Positions 54,599 to 63,649 of a DNA stretch of 64,000 nt are shown here, piece after piece (the stretch's first letter is position 1; the number at the start of each line of letters is the position of its first letter). The notes under the pieces were generated by a model. The model searched no databases. It was not told the origin of the DNA and saw only the letters and a program-made list of their open reading frames with translations. Location of the stretch: positions 248,001 to 312,000 of the forward strand of contig NZ_FMCR01000007.1 in the NCBI RefSeq assembly GCF_900091575.1, read 5' to 3'. The DNA comes from Micromonospora saelicesensis. Lineage in GTDB: Bacteria > Actinomycetota > Actinomycetes > Mycobacteriales > Micromonosporaceae. Position numbers and translations under genes: made by a program.

Positions 54599-57500
54599 GT
54601 GATCCGGTTGACCGTCAGCGCGACCGACGTGGTCCTGGCCGTCCGGGACGACCGGCACCGACACCCGGTGGGCCCAGCCGATCAACGCACCGCCGACCTG
54701 CTCTGGCGGCTGCGCGGCGGCCCCTCGGTGGAGCTGTCGTACGAGGTCGGCGTCGCGCTCGGCCGCCGCTTCCTCGACGCACCCGGCCCGGCCCTGCGCG
54801 CTGAACTGGCCCGCCCCGGCCGGCACCGGCTCGGCATCGAGGTCGTCGACCCGGCCCTGGCCGATCTGCCCTGGGAGACCCTGGTGCTGCCCAGCGAGGA
54901 ACTGCCGCTGGCGCTGCACCCCGACGTCGACGTCTGCCGGACCGGCCCCGACACACCGGCACCCACGGTCCGGGTGGACGGCCCACTGCGGATGCTCGCG
55001 GCGATCGCGAGCCCGGACGACTCGACCCAGCCGCTGCTGGACCACGAGCGGGAACTCGGGCGGATCCTCGGCGCGGTGGAACCCGGGCATCGGCACGGGG
55101 TGCGGGTGCGCGTCCTGGAGTGGGGCAGTGCCGCCGCGATCCGGGCCGCCCTCACCGAGGAGCCGTTCCACGTCCTGCACGTCTCCAGTCACGCGCGCCC
55201 CGGCGCGCTGCTGCTGGAGACCCCCACCGGCACGGAGGACCGCGTGGACGCCGCGCGGTTCCTGGCCGAGGTGCTGCCGCCCGGCCGGAGCGTGCCGTTG
55301 ATCGTGCTGGCCGGCTGCTCCACCGCCCGCCAGGATCAGCGGGAGCTGCCCGGGCTGGCCGGCGCGCTGCTGACCCACGGCGCGCCGGCGGTGTTGGCGA
55401 TGAACGGGACGGTCAGCGACGGGTACACCATCGAGTTCTGCGCTCGGCTCTACGAGCGGTTGGCCGCCCACAGCGAGCCGGAGCTGTTGGCGGAGGTCTC
55501 CGCCGTACGCCGGGAGCTGGCCCCGACCGCCGCCGAGTGGTGGATGCCGACGCTGTTCCTGGCCGACCCCGGGCTGCGGCTGGCCGGCGGACGGGACGGC
55601 GCGGCCGTCGCCGCGCCGCCCGGCCAGTCGCTCGTCGGGGACGGCGTGGTGCGCGCACCCACGGACTTCGTGGGCCGCCGGGAGATCCTGCGCCGGCTCT
55701 CCCGGGGGAAGCTTCGGGTGCTCGTCCACGGCATCGGCGGGATCGGCAAGACCAGTCTCGCCGCGGAACTCGCGCGGCGGTTCCGCGACGCCTGTGGCAT
55801 CGTCGTGGCGACGCACGGCGACGCCACCGTCGACGGGATCCTGGACGAGCTGCGCCGCCAGGTGGAGAGCCGATGCGCCGGAGCGGCCCCGGACGACCCG
55901 CTGCGGCGATGGCTCGTCGCCCTCGCCGAGCCGGGCCAGGACTGGCGGCGACGGTTGGACGCGATCGGCACCGGCGACCCGCCGCTCCTGCTCGTCCTCG
56001 ACAACGCCGAGGACGCCCTGAACGCCGAGCACCGGTTGGCCGACACGGACCTGGCCGCGTTCCTCGCCGCCTGGGCGTCCCGCCACGAACTGGTCGTGAC
56101 CAGCCGGCACCCGTTCCCGGTCACCGGTCTCGAAACCTGCCACCTCGGTCCGCTCTCCTGGCAGGAGACCCGCAAGCTGCTCTGGCGGCTGCCGGGCGTG
56201 GGCCAACTGCCGCCGGCGGAACAGCAACGGATGTGGCACCGCCTGGGTGGTCACCCGCGCGCGCTGGAATACCTCGACGGCCTGCTACGTGGTGGCAGCG
56301 CCCGATCCGACGAGGTCGCCGGCCGACTGGCCGAGGCCGGCGGTGGCCGGGGCGCCGGGTCGGCGGAGGTCGGCACGCCGCTGGCCGAGGCCGGCGCGCT
56401 GGCCGCCGAGGATGTGCTGCTGCCCCGGCTGCTCGGCCGCCTGGAGGCCGTCCCGGCGGCCCGGCGGTTGCTGCTCGGTGCGGCGGTGTACCGCACCCCG
56501 GTGGACCGGACCGGCCTCGCCTGGCAGCTCGCCGACCCGGCGGACGGCGACGACCCACCACCGGAACCGGCGGGGCTGGACGAGTCGGTCGAGACGCTGT
56601 CACAGCTGGGGCTGCTCGCCCCGGTGGCCGGGGGCCACCTGGTGCACCGGTGGACGGCGGCGAGCCTGCTGCGGATCGCCGGCCGCGACGCGGTGGTCGA
56701 CGCGCACCGCCGGGCGGGCCGTTACTGGGGCTGGCGGACCCGGTCCAGCACCGACCAGCACGACTTCATCCGCCGGGCCGTCGAGGCGCGGTACCACCAC
56801 CTGGCCGCAGGCGACACCGACGAGGTCGTCACCTACTCCGAGCTGGCCTGCCAGGAGTTGCACGCGGCCGGGCACTGGGCCTGGGAGGAGAAGATCTGGC
56901 GGGAGCTGCTGCCGATGGCGCCCTCGGGCTCGGCGCGCGGGGCGAGCTTCCTGAAGGGACTCGGCGACGTGCACCTCAGCCGGGGCGAGTACCCGCAGGC
57001 GACGGAGCGCTACGAGGCGGCGCTGGCCGTCTACCGGGATCTCGGCGACGACAGCGGAGTCGGCAAGCTCCTGCACCAGTTGGGCCTGGTCGCGGACAAC
57101 CGGGGTGACCGGGCGACCGCGGACCGGCTGTTCCAGGAGGCGCTGACGATCCTGAGCGGGCTCGACGACCGCGCGGCGGTCTCCCGGACCCTGCACCAGC
57201 TCGCCGGCATCGCCCGCGGCAACGGCGACGCCGAGCTGGCCATGTCGCGTTACCTGGAGGAGCTGGCGATCGCCCGGGACCTCGACGACCTGGAGGGGAT
57301 CGCGGCGAGCCACCACCAGATCGGCGTACTCGCCTTCGAGGCCCGGGACCTCGTGAAGGCGGAGCGGTGCATCCAGGTGGCGATCACCACCTACGGCCGG
57401 TTGGGCGTCCGGGTCCAGCAGGGCAGCGGGCTGGTGATGCTCGGGCGGATCGCCCTCGCCCAGTTCGCGTACGAGACCGCCGAGGAGCGGGTCCGCGCCG

Positions 57501-58681
57501 CCCTGAAGATATTCGAGGAGGTCGGCAGCAACGGTCACATCGCGGAGTGCTCGCTGCTGCTCGGTCACCTCTCCCGCGACCTCGACGACCTCGAATTCGC
57601 CGAGAACTGCTTCGCCCGCGCCCGGACGATCGTCGCGGCCCTCGGCGAGGACCGGCTGCTGCGCCGCTGCGACGAACTGCTCGGCAGCGTCCGCACCGTC
57701 CTCGGCCGGGCCGCCGAGGCGGTGCCGCACACCCTGAACGCGATCGGCGGGGACGACGAGCCGCCGCTCCAGGCGGCCCTGGAGTGGCTGGCCGTGCAGC
57801 GCCTGGAACTGGGCGCGCAACCCTTCTCCGCCCTGCTGGCCCGGCACCTCGACCCGCGGCAGGCGGCGCAGCGGGCCGAGTGGGTCGAGGCGTACCTGCG
57901 GTTCCGGTTCGACGTCTCCCACCCGACGCCGCTCGGCAGTGGGTACGTCCTGCTCGCCATCGCCGCAGCCCAGGCGGGTGAGTTCGGCATCGCCCGGATG
58001 TGCCTGCTGCGGGCGTTGCCGATCTGCGCCGCCGCCGGCCACCGGGCGGGGGTCGCCAAGTGCCACGAGGACCTCGGCCGGGCGGCCCTGGAGACCCGCC
58101 GGCTGACCGAGGCCCGGTCCCGGTACGAGCAGGCGCTGGAGGTCTACCGCGTGCTGCGCCACGAGCCCAACCAGGCCATCGTCCTGCACCAGCTCGGCCG
58201 GGTCTGCGAGGAGCAGGAGGATCTCGCCGGCGCGGATGGGTTCTACCGCCGCTCCATCGCGATCAAGAAGCGGCTCGGGAACCGCTCGGGCGTCTCCAAC
58301 AGCACCTTCCACCTCGGCCGGGTGGCCGGCCTGCGCGGCGACCGGGCCCTGGCCGAGCGGTGCTACCGGACCTGCCTGCGAATCGACCGCGAGCAGGGCA
58401 ACTGGGAAGAGGTGGCGCTGGACCAGGTGGCGATCGGGCAGTTGCGCGTCGAACAGGGCCACCCGGCGGAGGGCATCCCGCTGATCGTCGAGGCCCTGAG
58501 CATCGACCGGCAGATCGGGTCGACGAACGCGGCGCTCGACCTCAACGCGCTGCGCGAACTGCGGGCCGGGCTCGGCGACGAGGCGTTCACGGCCATCCTC
58601 ACCGACGCCTTCGGCCCGGCCGGCGCCGTCGAGGTGCTCAACCTGATCGCGGTGCTACCGTCCACGGCCGAGCCGACCTGA
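54599..58681 (+). CDS. CHAT protease - STAND NTPase - TPR protein
   Basis: A 1360-residue intracellular protein in three parts. Residues about 1-340 are a CHAT (caspase-like) protease with catalytic H198 in HVSSHARPG and C240 in VLAGCSTA. Residues about 353-760 are an NB-ARC/STAND ATPase: P-loop HGIGGIGKTS with K384, Walker B LLLVLDNAED near 467, a sensor-like LVVTSRH and LGGHPRALEYLDGL. Residues about 775-1335 are at least ten TPR-type repeats (for example GDRATADRLFQEALTILSGL). The TPR domain should sense a trigger, the NTPase oligomerise, and the CHAT domain cut a target. GGGAG precedes the GTG start. The divergent two-gene unit is the obvious partner. Confidence 0.92.
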   Translation: MIRLTVSATDVVLAVRDDRHRHPVGPADQRTADLLWRLRGGPSVELSYEVGVALGRRFLDAPGPALRAELARPGRHRLGIEVVDPALADLPWETLVLPSEELPLALHPDVDVCRTGPDTPAPTVRVDGPLRMLAAIASPDDSTQPLLDHERELGRILGAVEPGHRHGVRVRVLEWGSAAAIRAALTEEPFHVLHVSSHARPGALLLETPTGTEDRVDAARFLAEVLPPGRSVPLIVLAGCSTARQDQRELPGLAGALLTHGAPAVLAMNGTVSDGYTIEFCARLYERLAAHSEPELLAEVSAVRRELAPTAAEWWMPTLFLADPGLRLAGGRDGAAVAAPPGQSLVGDGVVRAPTDFVGRREILRRLSRGKLRVLVHGIGGIGKTSLAAELARRFRDACGIVVATHGDATVDGILDELRRQVESRCAGAAPDDPLRRWLVALAEPGQDWRRRLDAIGTGDPPLLLVLDNAEDALNAEHRLADTDLAAFLAAWASRHELVVTSRHPFPVTGLETCHLGPLSWQETRKLLWRLPGVGQLPPAEQQRMWHRLGGHPRALEYLDGLLRGGSARSDEVAGRLAEAGGGRGAGSAEVGTPLAEAGALAAEDVLLPRLLGRLEAVPAARRLLLGAAVYRTPVDRTGLAWQLADPADGDDPPPEPAGLDESVETLSQLGLLAPVAGGHLVHRWTAASLLRIAGRDAVVDAHRRAGRYWGWRTRSSTDQHDFIRRAVEARYHHLAAGDTDEVVTYSELACQELHAAGHWAWEEKIWRELLPMAPSGSARGASFLKGLGDVHLSRGEYPQATERYEAALAVYRDLGDDSGVGKLLHQLGLVADNRGDRATADRLFQEALTILSGLDDRAAVSRTLHQLAGIARGNGDAELAMSRYLEELAIARDLDDLEGIAASHHQIGVLAFEARDLVKAERCIQVAITTYGRLGVRVQQGSGLVMLGRIALAQFAYETAEERVRAALKIFEEVGSNGHIAECSLLLGHLSRDLDDLEFAENCFARARTIVAALGEDRLLRRCDELLGSVRTVLGRAAEAVPHTLNAIGGDDEPPLQAALEWLAVQRLELGAQPFSALLARHLDPRQAAQRAEWVEAYLRFRFDVSHPTPLGSGYVLLAIAAAQAGEFGIARMCLLRALPICAAAGHRAGVAKCHEDLGRAALETRRLTEARSRYEQALEVYRVLRHEPNQAIVLHQLGRVCEEQEDLAGADGFYRRSIAIKKRLGNRSGVSNSTFHLGRVAGLRGDRALAERCYRTCLRIDREQGNWEEVALDQVAIGQLRVEQGHPAEGIPLIVEALSIDRQIGSTNAALDLNALRELRAGLGDEAFTAILTDAFGPAGAVEVLNLIAVLPSTAEPT

Positions 58682-58746
58682 CCCACCCGGCCACCCGTAC
58701 ACTCGGCTCATGGCGAACCGCCCGTGGCACCAGGGTCGGTAGACCA

Positions 58747-59427
58747 GTGAGGGCGTCGACCGCAGACACCGTGATCTTCGATTTCGACGGTGTACTGCTG
58801 CGCGGCGACGCGTTCGGGCTGTTCCTGCGACGCACTGCCTTCGCGGGTGCCCGGCTGCCGCTCGCCGTCGCCGCGCTCGTTCTCCTCGCGCCCATCGCCA
58901 CCATTCGCGCCCTCCGTCCGTGGGCGGCCCGGTGGGTGAGCCGAATCGGCTTGGTGGGCCGGAACGCGGACGAGTTGCGGGCGGAGTTGGAACGCTTCGG
59001 CGCGGACCTCGGTGCGGAGCCAGGGCGGATCATCGCGCCCGGTCTGCGGATGATCCGTACCCATCTCGCCGCCGGCGACCGGGTCATCGTGGTGACCGCG
59101 TGCGAGCACACCCTGGCGCGCGCGGTGCTCGACGCGATCGGCCTCACCGGGGTCGAGCTGGTGGCCTCGCGCATTCGCGGGCCGAGGCTGATCGTGCACA
59201 ACCACGGGGCGACCAAGATGGCGCAGCTCGCCGGCCAGGGGGTGACCCCACCGTGGCGGGTGGCCTACAGCGACTCGCTGTCGGATCTGCCCATCCTCGG
59301 CGCCGCCGAGCAGCCCGTGCTGGTCAACGCGAACGCGCGTCAGGTCGCCCGGGCACGCCGGTTACTCGGCGCCCGGCTGACCACCGTCACCTGGTTGGGT
59401 GGCCAGAGCCCGGAGGTCCGCCGATGA
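58747..59427 (+). CDS. HAD-superfamily (class IB) phosphatase
   Basis: A 226-residue HAD hydrolase. Motif I is FDFDGVLLRGD, motif II VIVVTACEHT, and motif III/IV is VAYSDSLSDLPIL. The helical cap inserted after motif I marks class IB (SerB-like), and a hydrophobic segment LAVAALVLLAPIATI suggests membrane association. It is a phosphatase on an unknown small molecule, possibly a lipid or serine phosphate. The GTG at 58747 was chosen for its position just before motif I. A TTA codon occurs at 59362. The next gene overlaps its stop (ATGA). Confidence 0.87.
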   Translation: MRASTADTVIFDFDGVLLRGDAFGLFLRRTAFAGARLPLAVAALVLLAPIATIRALRPWAARWVSRIGLVGRNADELRAELERFGADLGAEPGRIIAPGLRMIRTHLAAGDRVIVVTACEHTLARAVLDAIGLTGVELVASRIRGPRLIVHNHGATKMAQLAGQGVTPPWRVAYSDSLSDLPILGAAEQPVLVNANARQVARARRLLGARLTTVTWLGGQSPEVRR

Positions 59428-60284
59428 GAGGCCGCTACGACAACCTGACCCGCACCCGTGCGCTCGACCCGGAACGCGACTACCTGGTCATCTACCAGAC
59501 CATGCTGCGCTACGAGTTTCCGTGGGACATGAAGCTCGGGCTCAACCTCGCCTTCAACCGTTCGTTCTCCATTCCCGCAATCGCCACCGTGCACACCGCC
59601 ACGGGCGAGCTGACCGAACGCACCCAGAAGCGGATCGACGACACCGGTCTGCTGATGTACGAGATGGTGCTCAATGGCTTCGACCAACCTCGGGGCCGCG
59701 AGGCGTTGCGGCGCGTCAACCAGATCCACCGCCCGTACGACATCAGCAACGACGACTTCCGCTACGTCCTCGGCTGCCTGGTCGTGATCCCCACCCGGTG
59801 GTTGCAGGAGTACGGCTGGCGCCCACCCTGCTGCCACGAACGTCACGCCACGTACCTGTTCTACCGGGAACTGGGCCGACGAATGGGCATCACCGACATC
59901 CCCGGGTCCTACGACGAGTTCGAGACCTGGTTCGACGCGTACGACGCAGCTCACCTGCGACCCAACGACGACGCGGCGGCCATCGAACGCGCCACCCGCA
60001 TGCTGATGCTCACCCGGATCCCCCGGATGCTCGCTCCGCTGGGAAACGCGCTGGTCAGCGCCCTGTACGACGCGCCGCTGCGACGCGCGACGCGGGTCGA
60101 CACGCCGGCCTGGCCGCTCCGGGCGGGGTTGCACCTGGCATTGCGGACGCGCTCACGGTTGCAGCGGTGGTTCGGGGCACCACGGACGACCGCGTTGTTC
60201 GCCGATGGGATCAAGGCCAAGAGCTACCCCGACGGGTACGAGATCAGCCAGCTCGGCCCCCACCAGGACCGCGCGCGCGAGTAG
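59424..60284 (+). CDS. DUF2236 (MpaB/oxygenase-like) protein
   Basis: A 286-residue helical protein of the DUF2236 family (MpaB, Lcp-like; latex-clearing protein fold). The conserved segment VNQIHRPYDISNDDFRYVLG with its histidine is visible, as is a later AHLRPNDD. Such proteins bind heme and some cleave polyisoprene or are oxygenases. The ATG overlaps the HAD stop (ATGA) and GGAGG lies just upstream, so the two genes are translated together. Heme binding is inference. Confidence 0.87.
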   Translation: MRGRYDNLTRTRALDPERDYLVIYQTMLRYEFPWDMKLGLNLAFNRSFSIPAIATVHTATGELTERTQKRIDDTGLLMYEMVLNGFDQPRGREALRRVNQIHRPYDISNDDFRYVLGCLVVIPTRWLQEYGWRPPCCHERHATYLFYRELGRRMGITDIPGSYDEFETWFDAYDAAHLRPNDDAAAIERATRMLMLTRIPRMLAPLGNALVSALYDAPLRRATRVDTPAWPLRAGLHLALRTRSRLQRWFGAPRTTALFADGIKAKSYPDGYEISQLGPHQDRARE

Positions 60285-60374
60285 CACGTCGGTAGTGCTG
60301 GCGTCGCCAGCTCGGACGCGCGCCGGCCCTGCGCTGCCGTGCGAGGTCATCGCGGAGAACCGGCGCGCGAGTGG

Positions 60375-60417
60375 GCCGGTCCGCCGACTGTCCTCAGGGG
60401 ACAATCGGCGGACCGGC
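60375..60417. terminator. Bidirectional hairpin between DUF2236 and GH3 genes
   Basis: GCCGGTCCGCCGA (60375-60387) pairs with TCGGCGGACCGGC (60405-60417). An inner TGTCC/GGACA pair extends the stem to about 18 base pairs with a 5-nt loop. It sits 2 nt past the GH3 stop and about 90 nt past the convergent DUF2236 stop. Confidence 0.88.
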
Positions 60418-60419
60418 TC

Positions 60420-62744
60420 TCAGCGCACGTCGGTGGTGGTCCAGCGTGGCGAGGTGGTGGTGACCGGGACGGTGTCACCGACCAGCGTGGTCACCGCCTG
60501 GGCGTCCCGCCGCGCGCTGGTGCCGACCCACAGCTCGACGTCGCCGGGCTCCACCACGCGGGTGAACGTGCGGTCGGAGAAGGCCAGACGGGTGGTGGGC
60601 ACCGTCAGCTCGACAGTGACGGACTGGCCCGGCTCCAGATGGACTCGCTGGTAGCCGAGCAGCTGCGCCACCGGCCGGGTCACCGAGGCGACCACGTCGC
60701 GACCGTAGAGCTGGACCACGTCGTCACCGGCGACCGCGCCGGTGTTCGTCACCCGCACGATCACCTGTACCGCCCCGCTGGTGGGCGCCGTGCTGGGCAC
60801 GGTGAGCTCGTCGTACGCGAATGTCGTGTAGGACAGGCCGTGGCCGAACGGCGCCACGGGCGTCGCCAGCAGGTTGGTCCCCGCGTTGCCCGCACCGAGG
60901 GTGGGGTGCAGGTAGGAGTACGGCTGCGCGCCGGCCGACCCGGGCAGGGTCACGGGCAGCCGGCCCGACGGATTGACCCGCCCGGAGAGCACCCCCGCGA
61001 TCGCCCCGGCGCCCTCCTCACCCGGGAAGAACGCCTGCACCACCGCCGCGCAGCGCGCGAGCGCCCAGCCGATGGCGTACGGCCGGCCGGTGACCAGCAC
61101 GAGGACGACCGGTGTGCCGGTCGCCAGCACCGACTCGACCAGTTCGCGCTGGACGCCGGGCAGCTCCAGGTCGTCCCGGTCGCAGCCTTCGCCGACCGTG
61201 CCGCGTCCGAAGAGGCCGGCGTGGTCGCCGACGACCAGGACGGCCACGTCCGCGCCGGAGGCCGTGGTGACGGCCTCGTCGAATCCGGACCGGTCGTCGG
61301 TGTCCACGTCGCAGCCGCGTGCCCAGGTGACGAGATCGCCGCCGAACTCGGCCCGCACGGCGTCGAGCACTGTCGGCACGTCGATGCCGGCCTCCGCGCC
61401 GGGGTGCTGGGCGAGGACGTGGTTGAGGAATGAGTAGCACCCGAAGAGCGCGCTCTGCCGGTCGGCGTTCGGGCCGATGAGGGCCACCCGTTGCCCGGTG
61501 GGCAGCGGCAGCGCGTCCCGGTTGGCGACCAGCACGATCGATTCCTCGGCGAGCCGGCGGGCGATCGAACGGTGCTCGGGCGAGTCGAGGTCGATCGCCT
61601 GGGGCGGCTCGTCGCTGAAGGTCGCGTCGAGCAGGCCCAGGTCCTGCTTCTGGCGGAGCACCCGCAGCACCGCGCGGTCGATGAGCGCCTCGTCGAGCTT
61701 GCCCGCCCGCACCGACTCCCCCAGCGTCAGATAGGCGTCGCCGGTCGGCAGTTCGACGTCGAGACCGGCGGTCAACGCCTGCCCGGCCGCGTCCGCGTGA
61801 TCGCTCGCCACGTGGTGCAGCAGGTTCAGGAACGCGACCCCGTAGTAGTCGGCCACCACTGTGCCGTCGAAGCCCCACTGGTCGCGCAGGATGCCGGTCA
61901 GCATCGTCGGGTCGGCGGCGACAGGCATCCCGTCGATCTCGGTGTACGAGTGCATGACACTGCGGGCGTCGCCGTCGATGATCGCCATCTCGAACGGGGG
62001 GAGCAGCACGTCGGCCAGTTCCCGGCGGCCGATGTGCACCGGGCCGAAGTTGCGCCCGGCGCGCGAGGCGGAGTATCCGGCGAAGTGCTTGAGGGTGGCG
62101 TGCACTCCCTGCGACTGGAGGCCACGCACGTACGACGTGCCGATGGTGCCGACCAGGTACGGGTCTTCGGCGATGCACTCGTCCACCCGGCCCCAGCGGG
62201 GGTCACGGATCACGTCGAGCACCGGTGAGAGCCCCTGGTGTACGCCCAGGGCCCGCATCGAGGAGCCGATCGCCGCGGCCATCTCGGTGACCAGTTCGGG
62301 GTCGAACGCGGCACCCCAGGCCAGTGGGGTGGGGAAGGTGGCCGCCTTCCACGCGGACAGCCCGGTGAGGCACTCCTCGTGGACGATCGCCGGGATGCCG
62401 AGCCGGGTGCCGGTGACCAGGTCGCGCTGGAACTTCCACAACCAGGCCGCGTGTTCGACCGCGTCCACGGGGCGGGTGCCGTAGGTGCGGGTGAGGTGAC
62501 CGAGCCCGTGCCGGGAGAAGTCTTCGAGTTTGAAGGCGTCGCCGAACTCCCCCTGCAACGGTGCGACGGCCTCGCCGTCCTCCTTCTCCCAGAAGCCGAC
62601 GAGCTGGGCGAGCTTCTCCTCGATCGTCATCCGGCCGAGGAGATCGCGTAGGCGGGCCTCGCCGTCGCGCCCATCCGGTCGGCCGTGCTCCCGACCTGCC
62701 TGAGCCGGCGCCGGCCCGCCCACTACCGCGTGGACCTCAGTCAT
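60420..62744 (-). CDS. GH3 beta-glycosidase (beta-glucosidase/xylosidase type)
   Basis: A 774-residue GH3 enzyme. The N-terminal barrel has nucleophile D299 in VVADYYGVAFL; KHFAGYSASRAGRN marks the substrate site. The (alpha/beta)6 sandwich follows (about 400-620), then a C-terminal fibronectin-III-like domain (about 660-760). No signal peptide is present, so it acts inside the cell on imported oligosaccharides. It overlaps no gene but follows two ABC permease genes with a 38-nt gap and a clear AGGAAGG. The pairing suggests that the transporter imports the enzyme's substrate. Confidence 0.93.
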   Translation of the reverse strand: MTEVHAVVGGPAPAQAGREHGRPDGRDGEARLRDLLGRMTIEEKLAQLVGFWEKEDGEAVAPLQGEFGDAFKLEDFSRHGLGHLTRTYGTRPVDAVEHAAWLWKFQRDLVTGTRLGIPAIVHEECLTGLSAWKAATFPTPLAWGAAFDPELVTEMAAAIGSSMRALGVHQGLSPVLDVIRDPRWGRVDECIAEDPYLVGTIGTSYVRGLQSQGVHATLKHFAGYSASRAGRNFGPVHIGRRELADVLLPPFEMAIIDGDARSVMHSYTEIDGMPVAADPTMLTGILRDQWGFDGTVVADYYGVAFLNLLHHVASDHADAAGQALTAGLDVELPTGDAYLTLGESVRAGKLDEALIDRAVLRVLRQKQDLGLLDATFSDEPPQAIDLDSPEHRSIARRLAEESIVLVANRDALPLPTGQRVALIGPNADRQSALFGCYSFLNHVLAQHPGAEAGIDVPTVLDAVRAEFGGDLVTWARGCDVDTDDRSGFDEAVTTASGADVAVLVVGDHAGLFGRGTVGEGCDRDDLELPGVQRELVESVLATGTPVVLVLVTGRPYAIGWALARCAAVVQAFFPGEEGAGAIAGVLSGRVNPSGRLPVTLPGSAGAQPYSYLHPTLGAGNAGTNLLATPVAPFGHGLSYTTFAYDELTVPSTAPTSGAVQVIVRVTNTGAVAGDDVVQLYGRDVVASVTRPVAQLLGYQRVHLEPGQSVTVELTVPTTRLAFSDRTFTRVVEPGDVELWVGTSARRDAQAVTTLVGDTVPVTTTSPRWTTTDVR

Positions 62745-62782
62745 GCTGTGCCTTCCTGTGGTTGTGCTCGTACCGCTGCCGC

Positions 62783-63649
62783 TCAGCCCTTGACCGCACC
62801 CTGCAGACCACCGACGATCTGCTTTTCCGCGAGTGTGAAGAAGAGCAGTGCCGGCAGCATCGCCAGCGAGGTGAAGGCGAGTACGCCCGCCGTGTCGGTG
62901 GTGTACTGGCTGGAGAAGTTCTGCACGCCCAGCGGCAGGGTGTGCAGGTTGACGTCGCTGAGGACGAGCAGGGGCAGCAGGAACGAGTTCCAGCTCGCCA
63001 CGAACGCCAGGACGCCAACGGTGACGAGCGCGGGCCGCGACAGCGGCATCGCGACGCGCCAGAGGAACCCGAGCCGGCTCGCACCATCGATGGCGGCGGC
63101 GTCCTCCAACTCTCTCGGGATGGCCGAGAGGAAGGGACGCAGGATCACGATCGTCAGTGGCAGTGAGAAGGCGACCTGCGGCAGGATCACCGCGTAGTAG
63201 GAGTTGATCAGGTTCAGGTCACGCAGCATGAGGTAGAGCGGCAGGATCGCCGCCCCGGCCGGAAACAGCAGACCGAGGGTGAAGAAGGTGTAGAGCCCTT
63301 CCCGCCCGCGGAAGCTGTAGCGGGCGAGCACGAACGCGGCGGCCAGTCCGAGCACGACCACGGCCAGCGTGGTGCCCAGGGCGATGACAGCACTGTTGAA
63401 CGCCTGTTGCCAGAAGTTGCTCTGGGTCAGCACCCTGGCGTAGTTGTCCCAGACGAACGGGTCGGGCAGGCCGGCCGGGTCCGCGACGATCTGGGGGGTG
63501 GTGCGGAAACCGCCGATGACCACGTAGATGACCGGGGCGATCGACACCGCAGCGATCGCGAGGGCGAGCGCGTAGGTGAGCGGCGTGCCCCAGGAGACCT
63601 GACGGCGTCCGGTGGACGGGGGGAGAACCGAGTTCACGGCCATCGTCAC
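62783..63649 (-). CDS. Carbohydrate ABC transporter permease (MalG/CUT1 type)
   Basis: A 288-residue permease with six TM helices and the EAA-type loop ELEDAAAIDGASRLGFLWRVAMPLSRPAL typical of CUT1 MalG proteins (shortened in this text). The GTG at 63649 overlaps the stop of the upstream permease (GTGA); an ATG two codons later is possible. It forms the inner-membrane channel with the partially visible MalF-type protein, and probably imports an oligosaccharide cut by the GH3 enzyme. Confidence 0.94.
   Translation of the reverse strand: MTMAVNSVLPPSTGRRQVSWGTPLTYALALAIAAVSIAPVIYVVIGGFRTTPQIVADPAGLPDPFVWDNYARVLTQSNFWQQAFNSAVIALGTTLAVVVLGLAAAFVLARYSFRGREGLYTFFTLGLLFPAGAAILPLYLMLRDLNLINSYYAVILPQVAFSLPLTIVILRPFLSAIPRELEDAAAIDGASRLGFLWRVAMPLSRPALVTVGVLAFVASWNSFLLPLLVLSDVNLHTLPLGVQNFSSQYTTDTAGVLAFTSLAMLPALLFFTLAEKQIVGGLQGAVKG

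Noticed and set aside
55120-57108. 662-codon plus-strand frame inside the CHAT-STAND gene
   Set aside because: It overlaps a frame with intact protease and ATPase motifs, and is Arg/Pro/Gly-rich without any motif.
58710-58742. Possible 10-codon leader peptide (MANRPWHQGR) before the HAD gene
   Set aside because: It has no attenuator-like hairpin or run of regulatory codons, and no ribosome binding site; considered chance.
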